From Oscarella lobularis (taxonomy: Eukaryota > Porifera > Homoscleromorpha > Homosclerophorida > Oscarellidae): DNA of 64,000 bases. The first letter of the stretch is position 1. Each line of letters opens with the position of its first letter. Both the position numbers and the translations under genes were made by a program. The DNA is taken from positions 6,499,733-6,563,732 of the forward strand of contig NC_089175.1 of assembly GCF_947507565.1 (NCBI RefSeq), read 5' to 3'. Of this stretch, positions 41,321-53,800 are shown piece by piece. The notes beneath the pieces are model-generated. The model was given only the letters and a program-made list of their open reading frames with translations. It did no database searches and was not told where the DNA came from.

Positions 41321-41930
41321 ACGTTTAGTCCTCGTTTGGCTCGCGCTCCTCTCGCTGCGAACAAGTATAGCAGTTGAGTGCCACTTGTCCTTATGGTTAT
41401 GTACATCACGCCGTTCATCCCACGGTGGCGGCGACGGCACCAGTATCCTCCCTTACCTTTAACGATCGTCTCCCTATTGCTTTTGATGCTCCTCCACACC
41501 TGGCCAGGCTTCCGGGTTTCTTGGCTCCCGTCCGATCAACGTTGAGACGACTATACGGCCTCCACAGCGCGACGACTTCGCCGCCGCTTCTTCTCCTTGT
41601 GCCATTATGACGTCATCGCGATCGGTCGATGAGATTATGGCCGAAATCAAGACCGTTTAGGATCTTTTTCTATTGCGCGGTTTACGGTATCAAGTCAATT
41701 CGTTTTCGTTAAGTATCAACTATCGAGGGGTGATGATGGAAATGGAGGTGTGTCAGCTTCCCGGGCTTTCTATCAACGGCGTGCGTTTGAATCGGATTGC
41801 CGGTGACACGTAGCAATATAAGGGCTTATGTCAAGAATTATTGCAACATATTAATTTGGCCGCTGCCCCCGCTTCCGGCGTTGTCACGGAGAATAATATC
41901 GCCACGCCCATTTCACAGGCCAACCGATGA
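41321..41930 (+). pseudogene. Fragment of the SIK last exon
   Basis: Matches 30496-31124 of the SIK gene from about TTTAGTCC to the stop codon, including the KA1 region (MEMEVCQLPGLSINGV at about 41735-41790). It has internal stops (for example a TAG within the RTV segment near 41658 and another at TGACACGTAGC near 41812), small deletions and no upstream exons. It is a passenger of the duplication that made the second ankyrin-ROCO gene. Confidence 0.88.
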
Positions 41931-43016
41931 GCGTGAATAAGAAAAAAAGTTCCTTAGCTTAGCACTTTTGCTGTGCTGGAAGAGCAGGGCGTTCCCTCGT
42001 TCCTCTCTGTTCCCGTGGAATGCGCGGGAAAAATGCGAACGCTTTTGCCACCGCAGTTTTTATAAAATTCACACTCTATCGTTATAATTAATTATGGACC
42101 AAAAACAGAGTCGAAGAATATATTTGATTTTAGTTTGAGAGACTACTGCCTCTGTCAAGATGAAAAGAAGAATTATAATGAGCACATTAGGCGCGGTAGG
42201 TGTCAGCAATTTCAAAGCTTTTGCCACCACAGTTTTAAAATAAACTTCACACTTGACTAAGATACGAACAAGAGGGAAAGTCAGACAATATATCGCGTTT
42301 TTGTTTTTGCGAAGTCAACACCAGAAAATTAAAAACATTTCAGGACCAATGCCAAGTTGAGAAGAAGGGAATTGAGAAGAAGTAAAATTAACACAGTACC
42401 CAGATAGGGTGGCAGATCAGCAACGTGAGATTTTCGCATCGTCATGACCTGAAAAAGAAGAAAGCAGCGTCGGCTCATCAATGGGCGGTTGATATACCTT
42501 ACGGTTACAGTAGGACGGACGCAGGAAGCTGAAGTGTTGAAGCACGAGCGTCCAAGCTGGAATGATGTTTGAGTTGACAGACAATGCGTCTGCTCAACTG
42601 AGCCATTCACCGTATGACCATATTAGAGCCAGTGATTTCGGCAAAGAAGAGAATACTGCAGCTGCAGTGACCATTCAGGTACAAACCCAGTTTTTTAATG
42701 TGAAGAGAAGAAGGAGAAACTTTCTGTTGGGCCTTCGCTCACAGATATAGCATGTTAGCCATGGGCAACGTGCATGCACTAAAGCCTCGATCAATTGGAC
42801 AAAGAAAGGCCGTACTAGGCGCTATTCAATTGTCTCGCCAGCGTTTTATTGCTGGTATTGTATTAGAGGCTATGTAGTGATGTTGTTGCTGGCAAACAGC
42901 CATCAGTGATTCTGAAAGCCTTTTCTCCTGCACATAAGAAGGTAAGTATGCATTTTTAAGTTACCTCATTCTTGTGAAATTCGGCTACATGTAGGGAGAA
43001 AGTGCGTGAGTGAAAT
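41931..43016. repeat. Duplicated spacer, copy 2
   Basis: Near-identical to 31125-32228, continuing from the SIK-tail fragment to the CARD gene stop codon. The conserved short frame MMFELTDNASAQLSHSP starts at 42562. Confidence 0.75.
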
Positions 43017-43316
43017 TTACGTGTTTCTGAGCTGCAACGTACAGTCTTCATCTTGGAGCAAATGAAATTGATTGCTTTTGCGCAGTGCCTCGACAAATGT
43101 CTTATAGGCTCTTTCTCCTCGCTTCGGCACGATTTCCGTTAGAACTACTCTTGCCTTTTCTTGCTCTGTAGCTTGGCTTTGAACTCGCAGGTACTGCTCT
43201 CTGCTAGCGACTTCCTTTGCATAGAGGTAGTCGAGCACAGGGTCGATCTCAATTCCTTGCATGATGTCAACAAAGTGACGTCTCACGATCTCACCCCACG
43301 ATTTTACACTTTTCAT
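43017..43316 (-). CDS. CARD-only protein
   Basis: Intact 99-residue single-exon frame on the minus strand, starting MKSVKSWGEIVRRHFVDI. The pattern is that of a caspase recruitment domain: DPVLDYLYAKEVASREQYLRV, a middle helix ATEQEKARVVLTEIVPKRGERA, and YKTFVEALRKSNQFHLL. It ends TLQLRNT-stop. The length equals a bare CARD with short tails, like the CARD-only regulators that dampen caspase or inflammasome assembly in vertebrates; that role is only inferred. It lies antisense, about 750 bp upstream of ankyrin-ROCO-death gene B. An out-of-frame relative sits in the same place upstream of gene A, and none is seen upstream of gene C. Confidence 0.72.
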   Translation of the reverse strand: MKSVKSWGEIVRRHFVDIMQGIEIDPVLDYLYAKEVASREQYLRVQSQATEQEKARVVLTEIVPKRGERAYKTFVEALRKSNQFHLLQDEDCTLQLRNT

Positions 43317-44062
43317 CGATAATAACTTGAAGAGAATTTAGCCGAGGAGCAGATGATGAGAATGATGGGACCTGGTACGCGTCGCTCCTTTATCCTTGAA
43401 GTCGCTTCATTTGCATGAGACGATCAACGTCATCTGCTTTCGGCATGCTTCACCTTTGGACTCGTTTTGTTTGGGAAGCACTGCGCAGGGACTCTGGTAG
43501 TCCCCCAAGACGTCACATTGAAAGCGGTACCTGCGCAATTGTCTACTAAGAATAGAGCTGGTGAAGTTATTATACGAAATTAGTGAATACGTGCATGATC
43601 TTGAAAGCTGAAAGCAGCAGCATCAGAGAATTAGCCTCGAAATTTAATAGAAATTCTACATAGGCCCGTACTAGATGCATTAATTTTTTCTATTGGGCTC
43701 AGTATGCTTTGCACGCAGATGAATAAGCAACAAAATGTCTCATTCACTCTGTGAGCCCCGGATAGTACAGCTACGCTGCCCCCAGCACAAAACAAGCTCG
43801 AAAGTGTCTGGTGTCTAGTAGCGAGAATGGCAAACGCCTCGAAGAACTTATTGAAGAAAAAAGCCGGTCTGTTTTGTTTTCGTGAATCGCGTTGAGACAT
43901 ACTGTATATCGACTGTCCATTCGCTCGAGAAACACTGCGCTCTGTTTTGTGACTGCCTCTCTTCAAGGCGATAGACAATCCAGAGTGTGCTCTGATCTTG
44001 GAAGATCTGACTATAGATCTAACTGACCGTTGTTGTTTTTCGATGATCGTTCAATTTTGTAG
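43317..44062 (+). promoter_or_regulatory. Upstream region of ankyrin-ROCO-death gene B
   Basis: Shared by CARD-gene and ROCO-gene B 5' flanks (divergent). The conserved AGCCCCGGATAGTACAG block is at 43753 and the candidate first ATG at 43826. A CACCTTTGG/CGTCATCTGC stretch near 43425-43460 has no counterpart in the other copies. Confidence 0.4.
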
Positions 44063-47000
44063 AGTTCTTGTCCGCTGTCGAAAAAGGAAAAATGAATGTT
44101 GTATCGCAGTTCATCCATCGCTATCCGGAAAAGTGGAAAGAAGCGACGAACACGGTGCAATGAACTTACGATTTTTTTTCGTTTCTAACACTTCATTGTG
44201 ATTTTTACAATGTAGCTCGGACAAACTGCGCTTCACCTCGCTCCAAATGTTACTATAACAAAATATCTGGTTTCAGAAGGAGCTAATTTGGAATCAGTGG
44301 ATGAGGTTTTTATAGTTAACTTATTAATGACCAATAGTGTACTGTTATCTCACCGTTTGACATCAGTGGGGACACACGCCCTTTCTTCTAGCCGTTTTGA
44401 AAGGGCATTCAGAAGTCATGGACGTCCTTATTCAACGTGGTTGCAACATTTCCGCAAAAACCAGAGTAGGTGATAACAGGAAAGGTTATTTACCCAATTA
44501 TCATTAATTAAGCTCATGTAGAATGGTGATGGAGCTTTGGCCCTTGCGAGTCAAACGGGTGGTTTGGATATCACAAAACACCTTGTTAGAATGGGCTTTA
44601 GTGTAAATGAGCCTCATCAGGTATTAGAAGACGAAAGAAATGTAGAATTTTTTTCATTTATGAATGTTTAGAACGACGCTGCTTCACTTCATTGGGCGTG
44701 TCAAGAAGGAAACACTCATACCGTCGAGTTTCTAATTTCATCTGGAGCAAATATAGAAGCTTTGGATAAGGTACTGTTTTATTAGCAAATGGAGAATAAT
44801 TTTCTCGCGGTTTTACATCAGTGGGGATACACGCCTTTTCTTCGCGCCGTTTTCAAGGGACATTCCACAATCATGAAAATTCTTATTCAACGTCATTGCA
44901 ACATTTTTGCAAAGAACAACGTATGTAAGGGTTATTTTATTGATTTTCATTAAAGCCAATGTAGAATGGGAATGGAGCTCTTGCGCTTGCCAGTCAAGAG
45001 GATCATTTGGATATTGCAAGCCAACTTATTGGAATTGGCCTCACAGTAAATGAACCTCATCAGGTATTAAAGCGTAAAAGAAATAAATAAAGTTTGTCAT
45101 TTATGAATGCTCAGAATGGCGCTACTTCACTTCATTGGGCGTGTCAAGAAAAGCACACTCAAACAGTCAAATTTTTAATTTCATCTGGAGCTAATATAGA
45201 AGCTTTGGATACGGTATTTATTTACTAGCAAATGGAGCATTGTTTTCTCGCGTTTTTACACCAGTGGGGATACACGCCTTTTCTTCGGACCATTTTCAAT
45301 GGAAGTTCCAAAATCATGAATATTCTCATTGAACATCATTGCAACATTTATGCAAAAAACAATGTATGTGAGGGTGATTAAATTGATTATCATTAAGCCT
45401 TTGTAGAATGGAAATGGAGCCCTCGCACTTGCGAGTCAAGAGGGTCATTTGGATATCGCAACACAACTTGTTAGAATGGGCTTTAGTGTAAATGAGCCTC
45501 ATCAGGTATTAAAGCGTAAAAGAAATAAATAAAGTTTGTCATTTATGAATGCTCAGAATGGCGCTACTTCACTTCATTGGGCGTGTCAAGAAAAACACAC
45601 TCAAACAGTCAAATTTTTAATTTCATCTGGAGCTAATATAGAAGCTTTGGATAAGGTATTTATTTTACTAGCAAATGGAGCATTTTTTTCTCGCGTTTTT
45701 ACACCAGTGGGGATACACGCCTTTTCTTCGGACCATTTTCAATGGAAGTTCCAAAATCATGAATATTCTTATTGAACGTCATTGCAACATTTATGCAAAA
45801 AACAATGTATGCGAGGGTGATTAAATTGATTATCATTAAGCCTTTGTAGAATGGAAATGGAGCCCTCGCACTTGCGAGTCAAGAGGGTCATTTGGATATC
45901 GCAACACAACTTGTTAGAATGGGCTTTAGTGTAAATGAACCTCATGAGGTATGAGAACGTGAAATATGTGTAAAAAGTTTGTCATTTATGAATGTGTTAG
46001 AATGGCTGTACTTCACTTCATTGGGCGAGTCGAAACGGACAGACTGAAATGGCTGATTTTCTCATTTCATCTGGAGCTAATATAGAAGCTTTGGATAAGG
46101 TATCGACTCTTTAGCAGCTGAGAATTATTTTTGTACGGTTTGACGTCAGTTGGGAAAGACGCCTTTTCTTCGCGCCGTTTTCAGTGGACATTCCGAAACC
46201 ATGGATGTTCTTATTCAACATCGTTGCAACATTTCTGCAAAAGACTTTGTAAGGTAATAGCAGAAAGCTTTTATTTATTAATGAATATTTGAATGAAGAA
46301 TGGTGATGGAGCTCTGGCACTCGCGTGTCAAGCTGGTCATTTGAATGTTACCAAAAATCTTGTTGAAATAGGATTCAGTGTTAATGAACCTCATCAGGTA
46401 TCAATTAAAGCGTGACAGATTTGAGAACTCTTCATTTATGAACGTACAGAATGGATATACTTCACTTCATTGGGCGTGCAGGCAAGGACACGTTAAAACC
46501 GCTGAACTTCTCATTTCATCTGGAGCAGCTATAGAAGCAAAAAATGAGGTAGCAATTTCTCTAGTAATCAGTGCAATTTTTTCTTTTAAAGTTTGTGATA
46601 GTTTGGTCGAACAGCTTTTGCTGAAGCTGAGTTCAACAAGCAGTACGATGTCGTTGAAGCTCTTAGACACATTGAAAAAGGCAAAAATGATTTAAACCAG
46701 CTGAAGGTGTGTCTCCTAAGCCAATTCATGTAGAAGCAAGCAATTGGCATTTACCTAAATACGCGTTTTAATCTTTATTGACTCTTTGTCTTGTAACCTT
46801 CTCGTGTTTGTTTAGACCGGTAAAACTTCTTCCGATGACGGGATTTCGGAAGAGGAAGAACGTAGCGCGGAGAGCAATGGCGGAAAATCACGCCAAGAAA
46901 GCAAAGACCATTTTCAAGAAGTTTACGACGACGCTCTAAAACGCGGTTCCGTAACAGTGAATCGTTCTCGTGTCATTGTTGCCGGTCAAGACGGAGCCGG

Positions 47001-49638
47001 CAAGTCGTGTCTTGTTGATTCTCTTTTAGACAAACCATTTGAGAAAGATAAGGCGAGCACAGAAGGAGCAGCAGTGGCTATGATCTACACAGCAACAAGC
47101 GGCTGGGTTGCCACTGACAGCAAGGACCACTTAGATCCGCTTATTGCCGAAGGCGTCTATCGCATGGATCAGCAGCGGTCATTGTGGAAAAGCTTGCCCG
47201 AAGTCTCTTCTGAATCATCTCGTACTTTTACAGAGTCAATAAACGTTACTTCCAACTCAGAAAAGGTGAAAGCAGAGCGTAACTACGGCACTTCTTCAGC
47301 AGTGGAGTCCATCGAACCAGCCCCTGCAGTGGAAGCATTGGAAGAGGACTTGAAAGCCGTCGGAATCAAAGCGAAGACACTCACGGCTAAGCAGCAACAA
47401 TTGGTGAATACTTTCCTCACAAGCAGGCCAAGTGAAGACGATCTTCGTAAGAAAATCTTCGGCGTTCGCGATATCTGGGATTTGGGTGGACAAGAAGTCT
47501 ATCTAGCAACGCATGCCGCCCTGATGCCAGACAGCAAAGCGTTTGGGTTGTTCATGTACATGATTGTAATGGACATCTCAAAGTCGCTGTCTCATAAAGC
47601 AGAGTCGTTTCATCGATCGTTGGATGGTGAAGTAATAGACCAGAGTAATGAATTGGGCTGGATTGGCACAAATGGAGACTTCCCTCTCTACTGGTTCGGC
47701 TCGATAGCAGCGGCCCACGAAGAGTCGCCCATAGGCGACCATTGGCTGGGTAAGGACGAGGAGGTGGCTCCTCCTCCTGTCTTCGCAATTGGTTCTCACC
47801 GAGACGTCTTGGACAGCGACAAGAAAAAGTTTCCGAATCCAGAGTCAGTAGAAATTTGGCTGAAGGGTCAAGAAAAATATTTTGAGGAACTTCTTAGCCA
47901 TAGTGATTTCATGAAACGCATCGTCGTACCGAAGAAGCACGGAGACAGGGAAGACGATGAAGACTTTTGCGAAATGGTTCACTTCTTGAAGAGAATATTT
48001 CTTATAGACAATTCCGTTTCCGGTTCAGCGTCTCCTTGTAAAGGCGTTCGAGAAATTCGAGAGCGCGTCGATCGCATGACGACGACATATTGGAAAGGAA
48101 TGAAGAAGCAGCCTCTATTCTGGGTTTATCTTGAAATTCTTCTGTTTCGTTGGAGTAAAGTCATGAAAACTGTCGTGGCTAAAGTTGACGAAATTGTAAA
48201 ACTCGCTCAGCATCCTACAATCTGCAGTATTTCAAGTCGCGACGAAGTCCTCGTTGCACTGAAGTATCTTGGGAATGTTGGAGCAATTCTCTATTACCCG
48301 GAAGTAGACGATTTGAAAGACTTCGTTTTCACGAGACCTATGTGGGTCATCAAAGCGCTATCAACTTTTGTAACGGCTGCGAAGCCTGGTCCATTAATGG
48401 AGCCAAAGTGGAACATTCTTAAAGAGGAAGGAATAATGTCAAATGACTTGATGAACTATCGTCTGAAGCAAATGCGAGACGCTGACGTCAGCGATTTGGC
48501 TGCTTCATTAAAAGATGGTGGTCGGGAACAAATTGAAGACGATAATAGGCTTATTATAAGGCTTCTGGAAATTCTTGACGTCATCACGCCGGTTGCAGAA
48601 TCGCCTCAAATTGAATTTTATGTTCCTTCAATGCTAAAGACGTTCTTCTTGTGTTCTCCTACGCATTGGGAAAGTCATCGTCACTCACTTTTCCTACCCG
48701 CTCCTCTCATCGTCATTCCGATGAAACTAAAGTTTATTCCGGAGTGCCTCTACTTCCGTCTCGTAACTCGCTTTCTAAATTTTTATCCTAAGAATCCGGA
48801 ACTCTCTCGTCATCAGTGCGTCTTTCAAGTGCCAGATAAGGAAACACCTGCTGTAGAAGGTATGCATCTATATCTTTATAACAGCTCCTTTTTATTGTCT
48901 TTCTAGTTGAAATGGAATTGCTCTATCACAGCCGAGGTAATTGGATTGCTCTAACCATTGTTTACGTCAATGAAGACGACGCCGCAAAAGCAAGTCCTTC
49001 CTTTTTACACTCAATTAGAGAGGAGCTGTATAAGCAAATGAGAAGTATATGCCAGCAGGGCATGGGAGGATTTAAGTTTAGTATATGTTGTCAAATACGA
49101 GAAGCCGTACGCGCTGACGGACAATTGGATATCGATGTCAAGAGCCTTCCTGTTCTTCAGAATGAGAAGTCCGAGTACTTGCCAGGAGATGCCAAGTTAT
49201 ACGACAAATTCGGGAAACGATTGCGAGTGAAATCACAAGACTTTCTCAAAATTGACTGTTGGTATAGTCACCGGTCAAGTGATGCTAATCCATTGGCATC
49301 TCATGGTGAGATATCATAAGCGCGTTTTGCTTGATTACCGTGATTTGTTTCTTTCAGCGTCATTCCCTCAGGCTATCAACAAGTCTTTCATTCGCGTTGT
49401 TGCTGTCCTAGTCAAATCCAAGTGGGATGTGCTAGCTGTTTTCTTGGGGCGAGATGTCACTGACATACCGCAGTACAAAGGAAAGTCTGATGACAATTTT
49501 CTGCGGGCCATGATGGTGATGGAAGATTGGATTGCAGAATGCGGTCAAAAGGCAACGGTCAATGCTCTCATTCGAGTTTGCGAAGAGTGCGGAATTCATA
49601 GAGATAACATTGAAGCGGCTTACAAACAAAAGTCGTGA
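44063..49638 (+). CDS. Ankyrin-Roc-COR-death-domain protein B
   Basis: Longest of the three paralogs. From exon 44063-44154 onward the exons join in frame to about 1498 codons, with the start upstream. Seventeen ankyrin-type repeats occur, fifteen of them in 99-bp exons that cycle through three kinds: WGYTPFLRAV..., NGNGALALASQ... and NGATSLHWACQ.... The Roc-COR exon is 46816-48859 (GQDGAGKS, WDLGGQEVYLATH, GSHRD; PLFWVYLEILLFRW). Exon 48907-49305 carries the C-terminal ROCO region. Exon 49358-49638 is a death domain (FLGRDVTDIPQYKGKSDDNFL, WIAECGQKATVNALI). The 47-nt intron 48860-48906 and the intron 49306-49357 are GT-AG. The GC donor of paralog A is an ordinary GTGAGA here. Probable cytosolic signalling switch with death-fold output. 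No N-terminal kinase is seen. Confidence 0.88.
45115..45998 (+). repeat. Recent 442-bp tandem duplication inside gene B
   Basis: The unit starting at 45115 is repeated from 45557 with only a handful of differences in exons and introns. Each unit contains one complete three-exon ankyrin module: NGATSLHWACQEKHTQ, WGYTPFLRTIFNG and NGNGALALASQEGH. Confidence 0.9.
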
Positions 49639-50879
49639 AAATGTAGGAATCAATGAAACATTCCGCGTAATCCACGTAGCTAGATAGAGCATAAAGTGTC
49701 GTCGTCATCAGCAGCACCAGCAACGACTTTGCTGCATTGAGTGGGCGGTTTCAGACGACTAGCAAAGGGAGTTACGCATACATAACAGTGCTCATATTGC
49801 AATATTTTAGGCTGTGTTACTGTTAATAGTTTACGCGTGTACATGCATGTTTTGCACATGCTGTTGATAGTCATGTGACCTCATATAGATCATAGCAACA
49901 TGGCGACGACAGCGACAACGTCTATCCGCCTACTCGCTGCCCAACGGCATCGAAAGAACTGCAGCCAAGACTCTTTCTTTTTCCAGAGCTCATCATCTCA
50001 AAAGAAAAGAACGAGAACGCGGGAACACGGTAATTTTTTGGTCGAATTCCATTCCGGAGCTTACTCCAGTCTTCATACGTCAAAGAAGGCCTAAAGCCGT
50101 CGAAAGCGTTCGTCGAGAAGCAATAGACACTCTCTTGACCGCTAGGCGACTCTAACGATCACGAAAGCCACGCAACGGCCTTTGCTGTGCTGGAAGTGCA
50201 GAGCGTTCCCTCGTTCCCTATTCCCGTGGAATGCGCGGAAAACGCGACCGCTTTTGCCACCGCAGTTTTTATATAATTCCTATAATCTAATTAATTAAGG
50301 ATCAGAAAACAGAGTCAAGGAATAAATTTGATTTTAGTTTGAGAGACTACTGCCTCAGTCAAGACAAAAAAATGTAATTAACGCATTAATTAAGCGTGGT
50401 ACAGGTATCAGCAATTTCAACGCTTCAGTCACCGCAGTTGTTATAAACTTCTCACTTGATTACGATTTGAAGTCATCACCAGAAAATTAAAGCCTCGATC
50501 GATTGGACAAAAAAGACCGGAAGCGGCCCAATTAAATTGTCTCGCCAACGTTTTAAGCCCCGGATAGTACAGTTACGCCCCAGCGCAAGTCTGCGCGGAA
50601 AAAGAAGCTTTTTGATGGTATCTGGCTGCTAGGGTGTCCAGTAACAAGAATGGCAAACGTCTCGAAAAGCTTTTCGATGGAAAAAGCAGGTCTGTTTTAT
50701 TTTTCGCAAATCGCGTTGAGTCATCTCTACTGTTCATTTGCTCGAACGGCACCGCTCTCTGTTTTGTGACTGCCTTTTTTCAAGACAATAATCACTCCAG
50801 AATGTGCTCTGATTTTTGGAAGATGTTACCATAGATATCTGACCGTTGTTGTTTTTTCGATGATCGTTCGATTTTGTAG
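49639..50879. repeat. Composite spacer between genes B and C
   Basis: Holds the post-ROCO repeat (49650-50160, like 37790-38340), a shortened piece of the SIK 3' spacer (50180-50540), the conserved AGCCCCGGATAGTACAG block (50556) and the candidate first ATG of gene C (50650, MANVSKSFSMEKAGLF). At 49900 an ATG opens a 64-codon frame (MATTATTSIRLLAAQRHRK) not kept in the other copies. No CARD gene is seen here. Confidence 0.6.
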
Positions 50880-53800
50880 AGTTCTTGTCCGCTGTCAAAA
50901 GAGGACAGAAGGATTTTGTATCACAGTTTATCCGTCGCTATCCGGAGAAGTGGAAAGAAACAACGAACTATGTACAACGAAGGCTTTGGCGTTTCTAGCA
51001 ACTCATTTTTTTCATGTAGCTCGGAGAAACTGCACTTCACCTCGCTCCGAATGTTTCTATTGCAAGGCTCCTGATTTTAGAAGAGGCTTATTTGGAATCA
51101 GTGGATAAGGTTTCTTAGTTAATTATTGATCAATATCTTGCTCTTAATTAACTCGCGGTTTGACAACAGTGTGGATACACGCCTTTTCTTCAAGCCGTTT
51201 TGAATGAACATTCAGAAGTCATGAATGTTCTTATTCAAAGCCGTTGCAGCATTTCTGTGAAAACCAGCGTAAGTAATTACAGGAAGGGTTATTAAATCAC
51301 GTGATTGTCAGTAAGCCGATGTGTAGAACGGAGACGGACCTCTGGCACTTGCAAGTCGAATGGGTCGTTTGGATATCGCAAAACAACTTGTTAACATGGG
51401 CTGTAGTGTAAATGAACCTCATCAGGTATTAGAGCGTGACAGATTTTAAGACTCGTCATTTATCAAATCTATAAACGCACAGGATGGAAATACTTCACTT
51501 CATTGGGCGTGTAGGCAAGGACACGTTGAGACTGCTGAACATCTTATTTCATCTGGAGCTGATACGGAAGCAACAAATCGAGTAGCATGCATTTTCGTAT
51601 TCAGAAAGATTTTCCTCCTTTTAAAGTCGTTATTTAGTTTGGTCGAACGCCTCTTCTTGAAGCTGAGACCAACAATCAATACGATGTTGTTGAAACTCTT
51701 ACACAAATTCAAAAGGATGAAAACGAGCAGAAGGTGCGTCTCCTAAGCCCATTCGTTTTGTAGCAAATGGCACTGAGTATTACAGTAGTCGTTGTTTACT
51801 TTGTGCCTTGTGACCTTCACTTGTTTGTTTAGACCGTTGAAACGTCTTCTGATGGCGAGATTTCGGCAGAGAAAGAAAGTAACGTTGAGAGCAATTGCGA
51901 CAAAGCAGATCAAGAATACGAAGACCATTCCCAAGAAGTTTACGACGAAGCTCTAAAACGCGGCTCCGTAACAGTGAACCGTTCTCGTGTCATTGTTGCC
52001 GGTCAAGACGGGGCTGGCAAGTCGTACCTTGTCGATTCTCTTTTAGACAGGCCCTTTGAGAAAGACAAAGCGAGCACAGAGGGAGCGGCAGTGGCTATGA
52101 TATACACAGCAACATGTGGCTGGGTCGCTACAGACAGCAAGGACCACTTAGATCCTCTGATTGCCGAGGGCGTCTATCGCATGAAACAGCAACAGTTTTT
52201 ATCGAAAAGCTCACATGAAGTCTTTTCTGAGCCATATCGTGTTGCTATAGAGTCAAAGGACCTGGATTCTAAGTCAGAAGCAAGCATATCAGACGGTACT
52301 TCTACAGCAGTAGACAGCGTGGAACTGGCCTCTGCAGTGAAATCACTTGAAGAGGATTTAAAAACTGTTGGGATTAAAGCAAAGACACTCACGGCTAAGC
52401 AGCAAAAATTGGTGAACAGTTTCCTTAGAAGCAGACCAAGTGAAGAGGATCTTCGTAAGCAAATCTTGGGCGTTCGCGACATCTGGGATTTGGGTGGACA
52501 AGAAATTTATCTCGCCACACACGCGGCTCTGATGCCGGACAGCAAAGCGTTTGGGTTGTCCATGTACATGATTGTGATGGACATCTCAAAGTTGCTGTCC
52601 AATAAAGCGGAGTCGTTTCATCGCACATCTGATGGTGAAGTAGTAGACCAGACAAACGAATTAGGCTGGATTCGCACCAACGGGGACTTTCCTCTCTACT
52701 GGTTTGGCTCAATCGCAGCGGCCCACGGAGACGCGCCTCTGGGCGACCATTGGCTGGGTAAGGACGAAGAGGTGGCGCCTCCTCCTGTCTTCGCAATTGG
52801 TTCTCACCGAGACGTCTTGGACAGCGACAAGAAAACGTTTCCGGATCCAGAGTCAGTACAAAGGTGGCTGGAGGATCAAGAAAAATATTTCGAAGAACTT
52901 CTTAGCCATAGCGATTTCGTGAAACACATTGTTGTACCGAAGAAGCACGGAGTCAGAAAAGACAGTGAAGACTTTCGCGAAATGTTTCACTTCTTCAAGA
53001 GAATGTTTCTAATAGACAATTCTGTCTCCGGTTCAGCATCTCCTTGTAAAGGCATTGCAGAAATTCGAAAACGAGTCGATCGCATGACGACGACATATTG
53101 GAAAGGAAAGAAGAAGCAGCCTCTATTCTGGGTTTATCTTGAAATTCTTCTTTTTCGTTGGAGCAAAGTCATGAAAACAGTCGTGGCTAAAGTTGACGAA
53201 ATTGTAAAACTCGCTCAACATCCGACAATCTGCAATATTTCGAGTCGTGAAGAAGTTCTCGTTGCACTGAAGTATCTTGCAAACGTCGGAGCAATTCTCT
53301 ATTACCCGCAAGTAGAAGATTTGAAAGACGTCGTTTTTACAAGACCAATGTGGGTAATCAAAGCGCTGTCAGCTTTTGTGACAGCGGCGAAACCGGGTCC
53401 ATTGATGGAGCCAAAGTGGAACATTCTTAAAGAAAGAGGAATAATGTCTAACGACTTGATGAACTATCGTCTGAAGCAAATGCGAGACGCGGACGTCAGC
53501 GATTTGGCTTCTTCTTTAAAAGATGCGGGTCGGGAACAAATTGAAGACGAAAATAGGCTAATAATACGGCTTCTCGAACTTCTTGGCGTCATAGCACCGG
53601 TTGCAGAATCGCCCCCATTTGAATTTTATGTTCCTTCAATGCTAAAGACGTCATTTCTATGTTCTCCCACGCATTGGGAAAGTCATCGTCACTCGCTTTC
53701 CTTACCCGCTCCTCTTATCGTCATTCCAATGAACCTAAAGTTTGTTCCGGAGTGCCTCTATTTCCGTCTTGTAACTCGCTTTCTAAATTTGTATCCGAAA

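Noticed and set aside
44216-46706. Regularly spaced repeats as CRISPR-like array or satellite
   Set aside because: The repeats are 99-bp ankyrin exons with GT-AG introns and a steady reading frame.
49900-50094. 64-codon frame starting MATTATTSIRLL
   Set aside because: The corresponding ATGs at 38064 and 54985 lead to unrelated, short frames, so coding is not supported.
31125-50540. Repeated spacers as transposable elements
   Set aside because: No terminal repeats, target-site duplications or enzyme frames are seen. The copies are explained by duplication of the SIK-ROCO neighbourhood.
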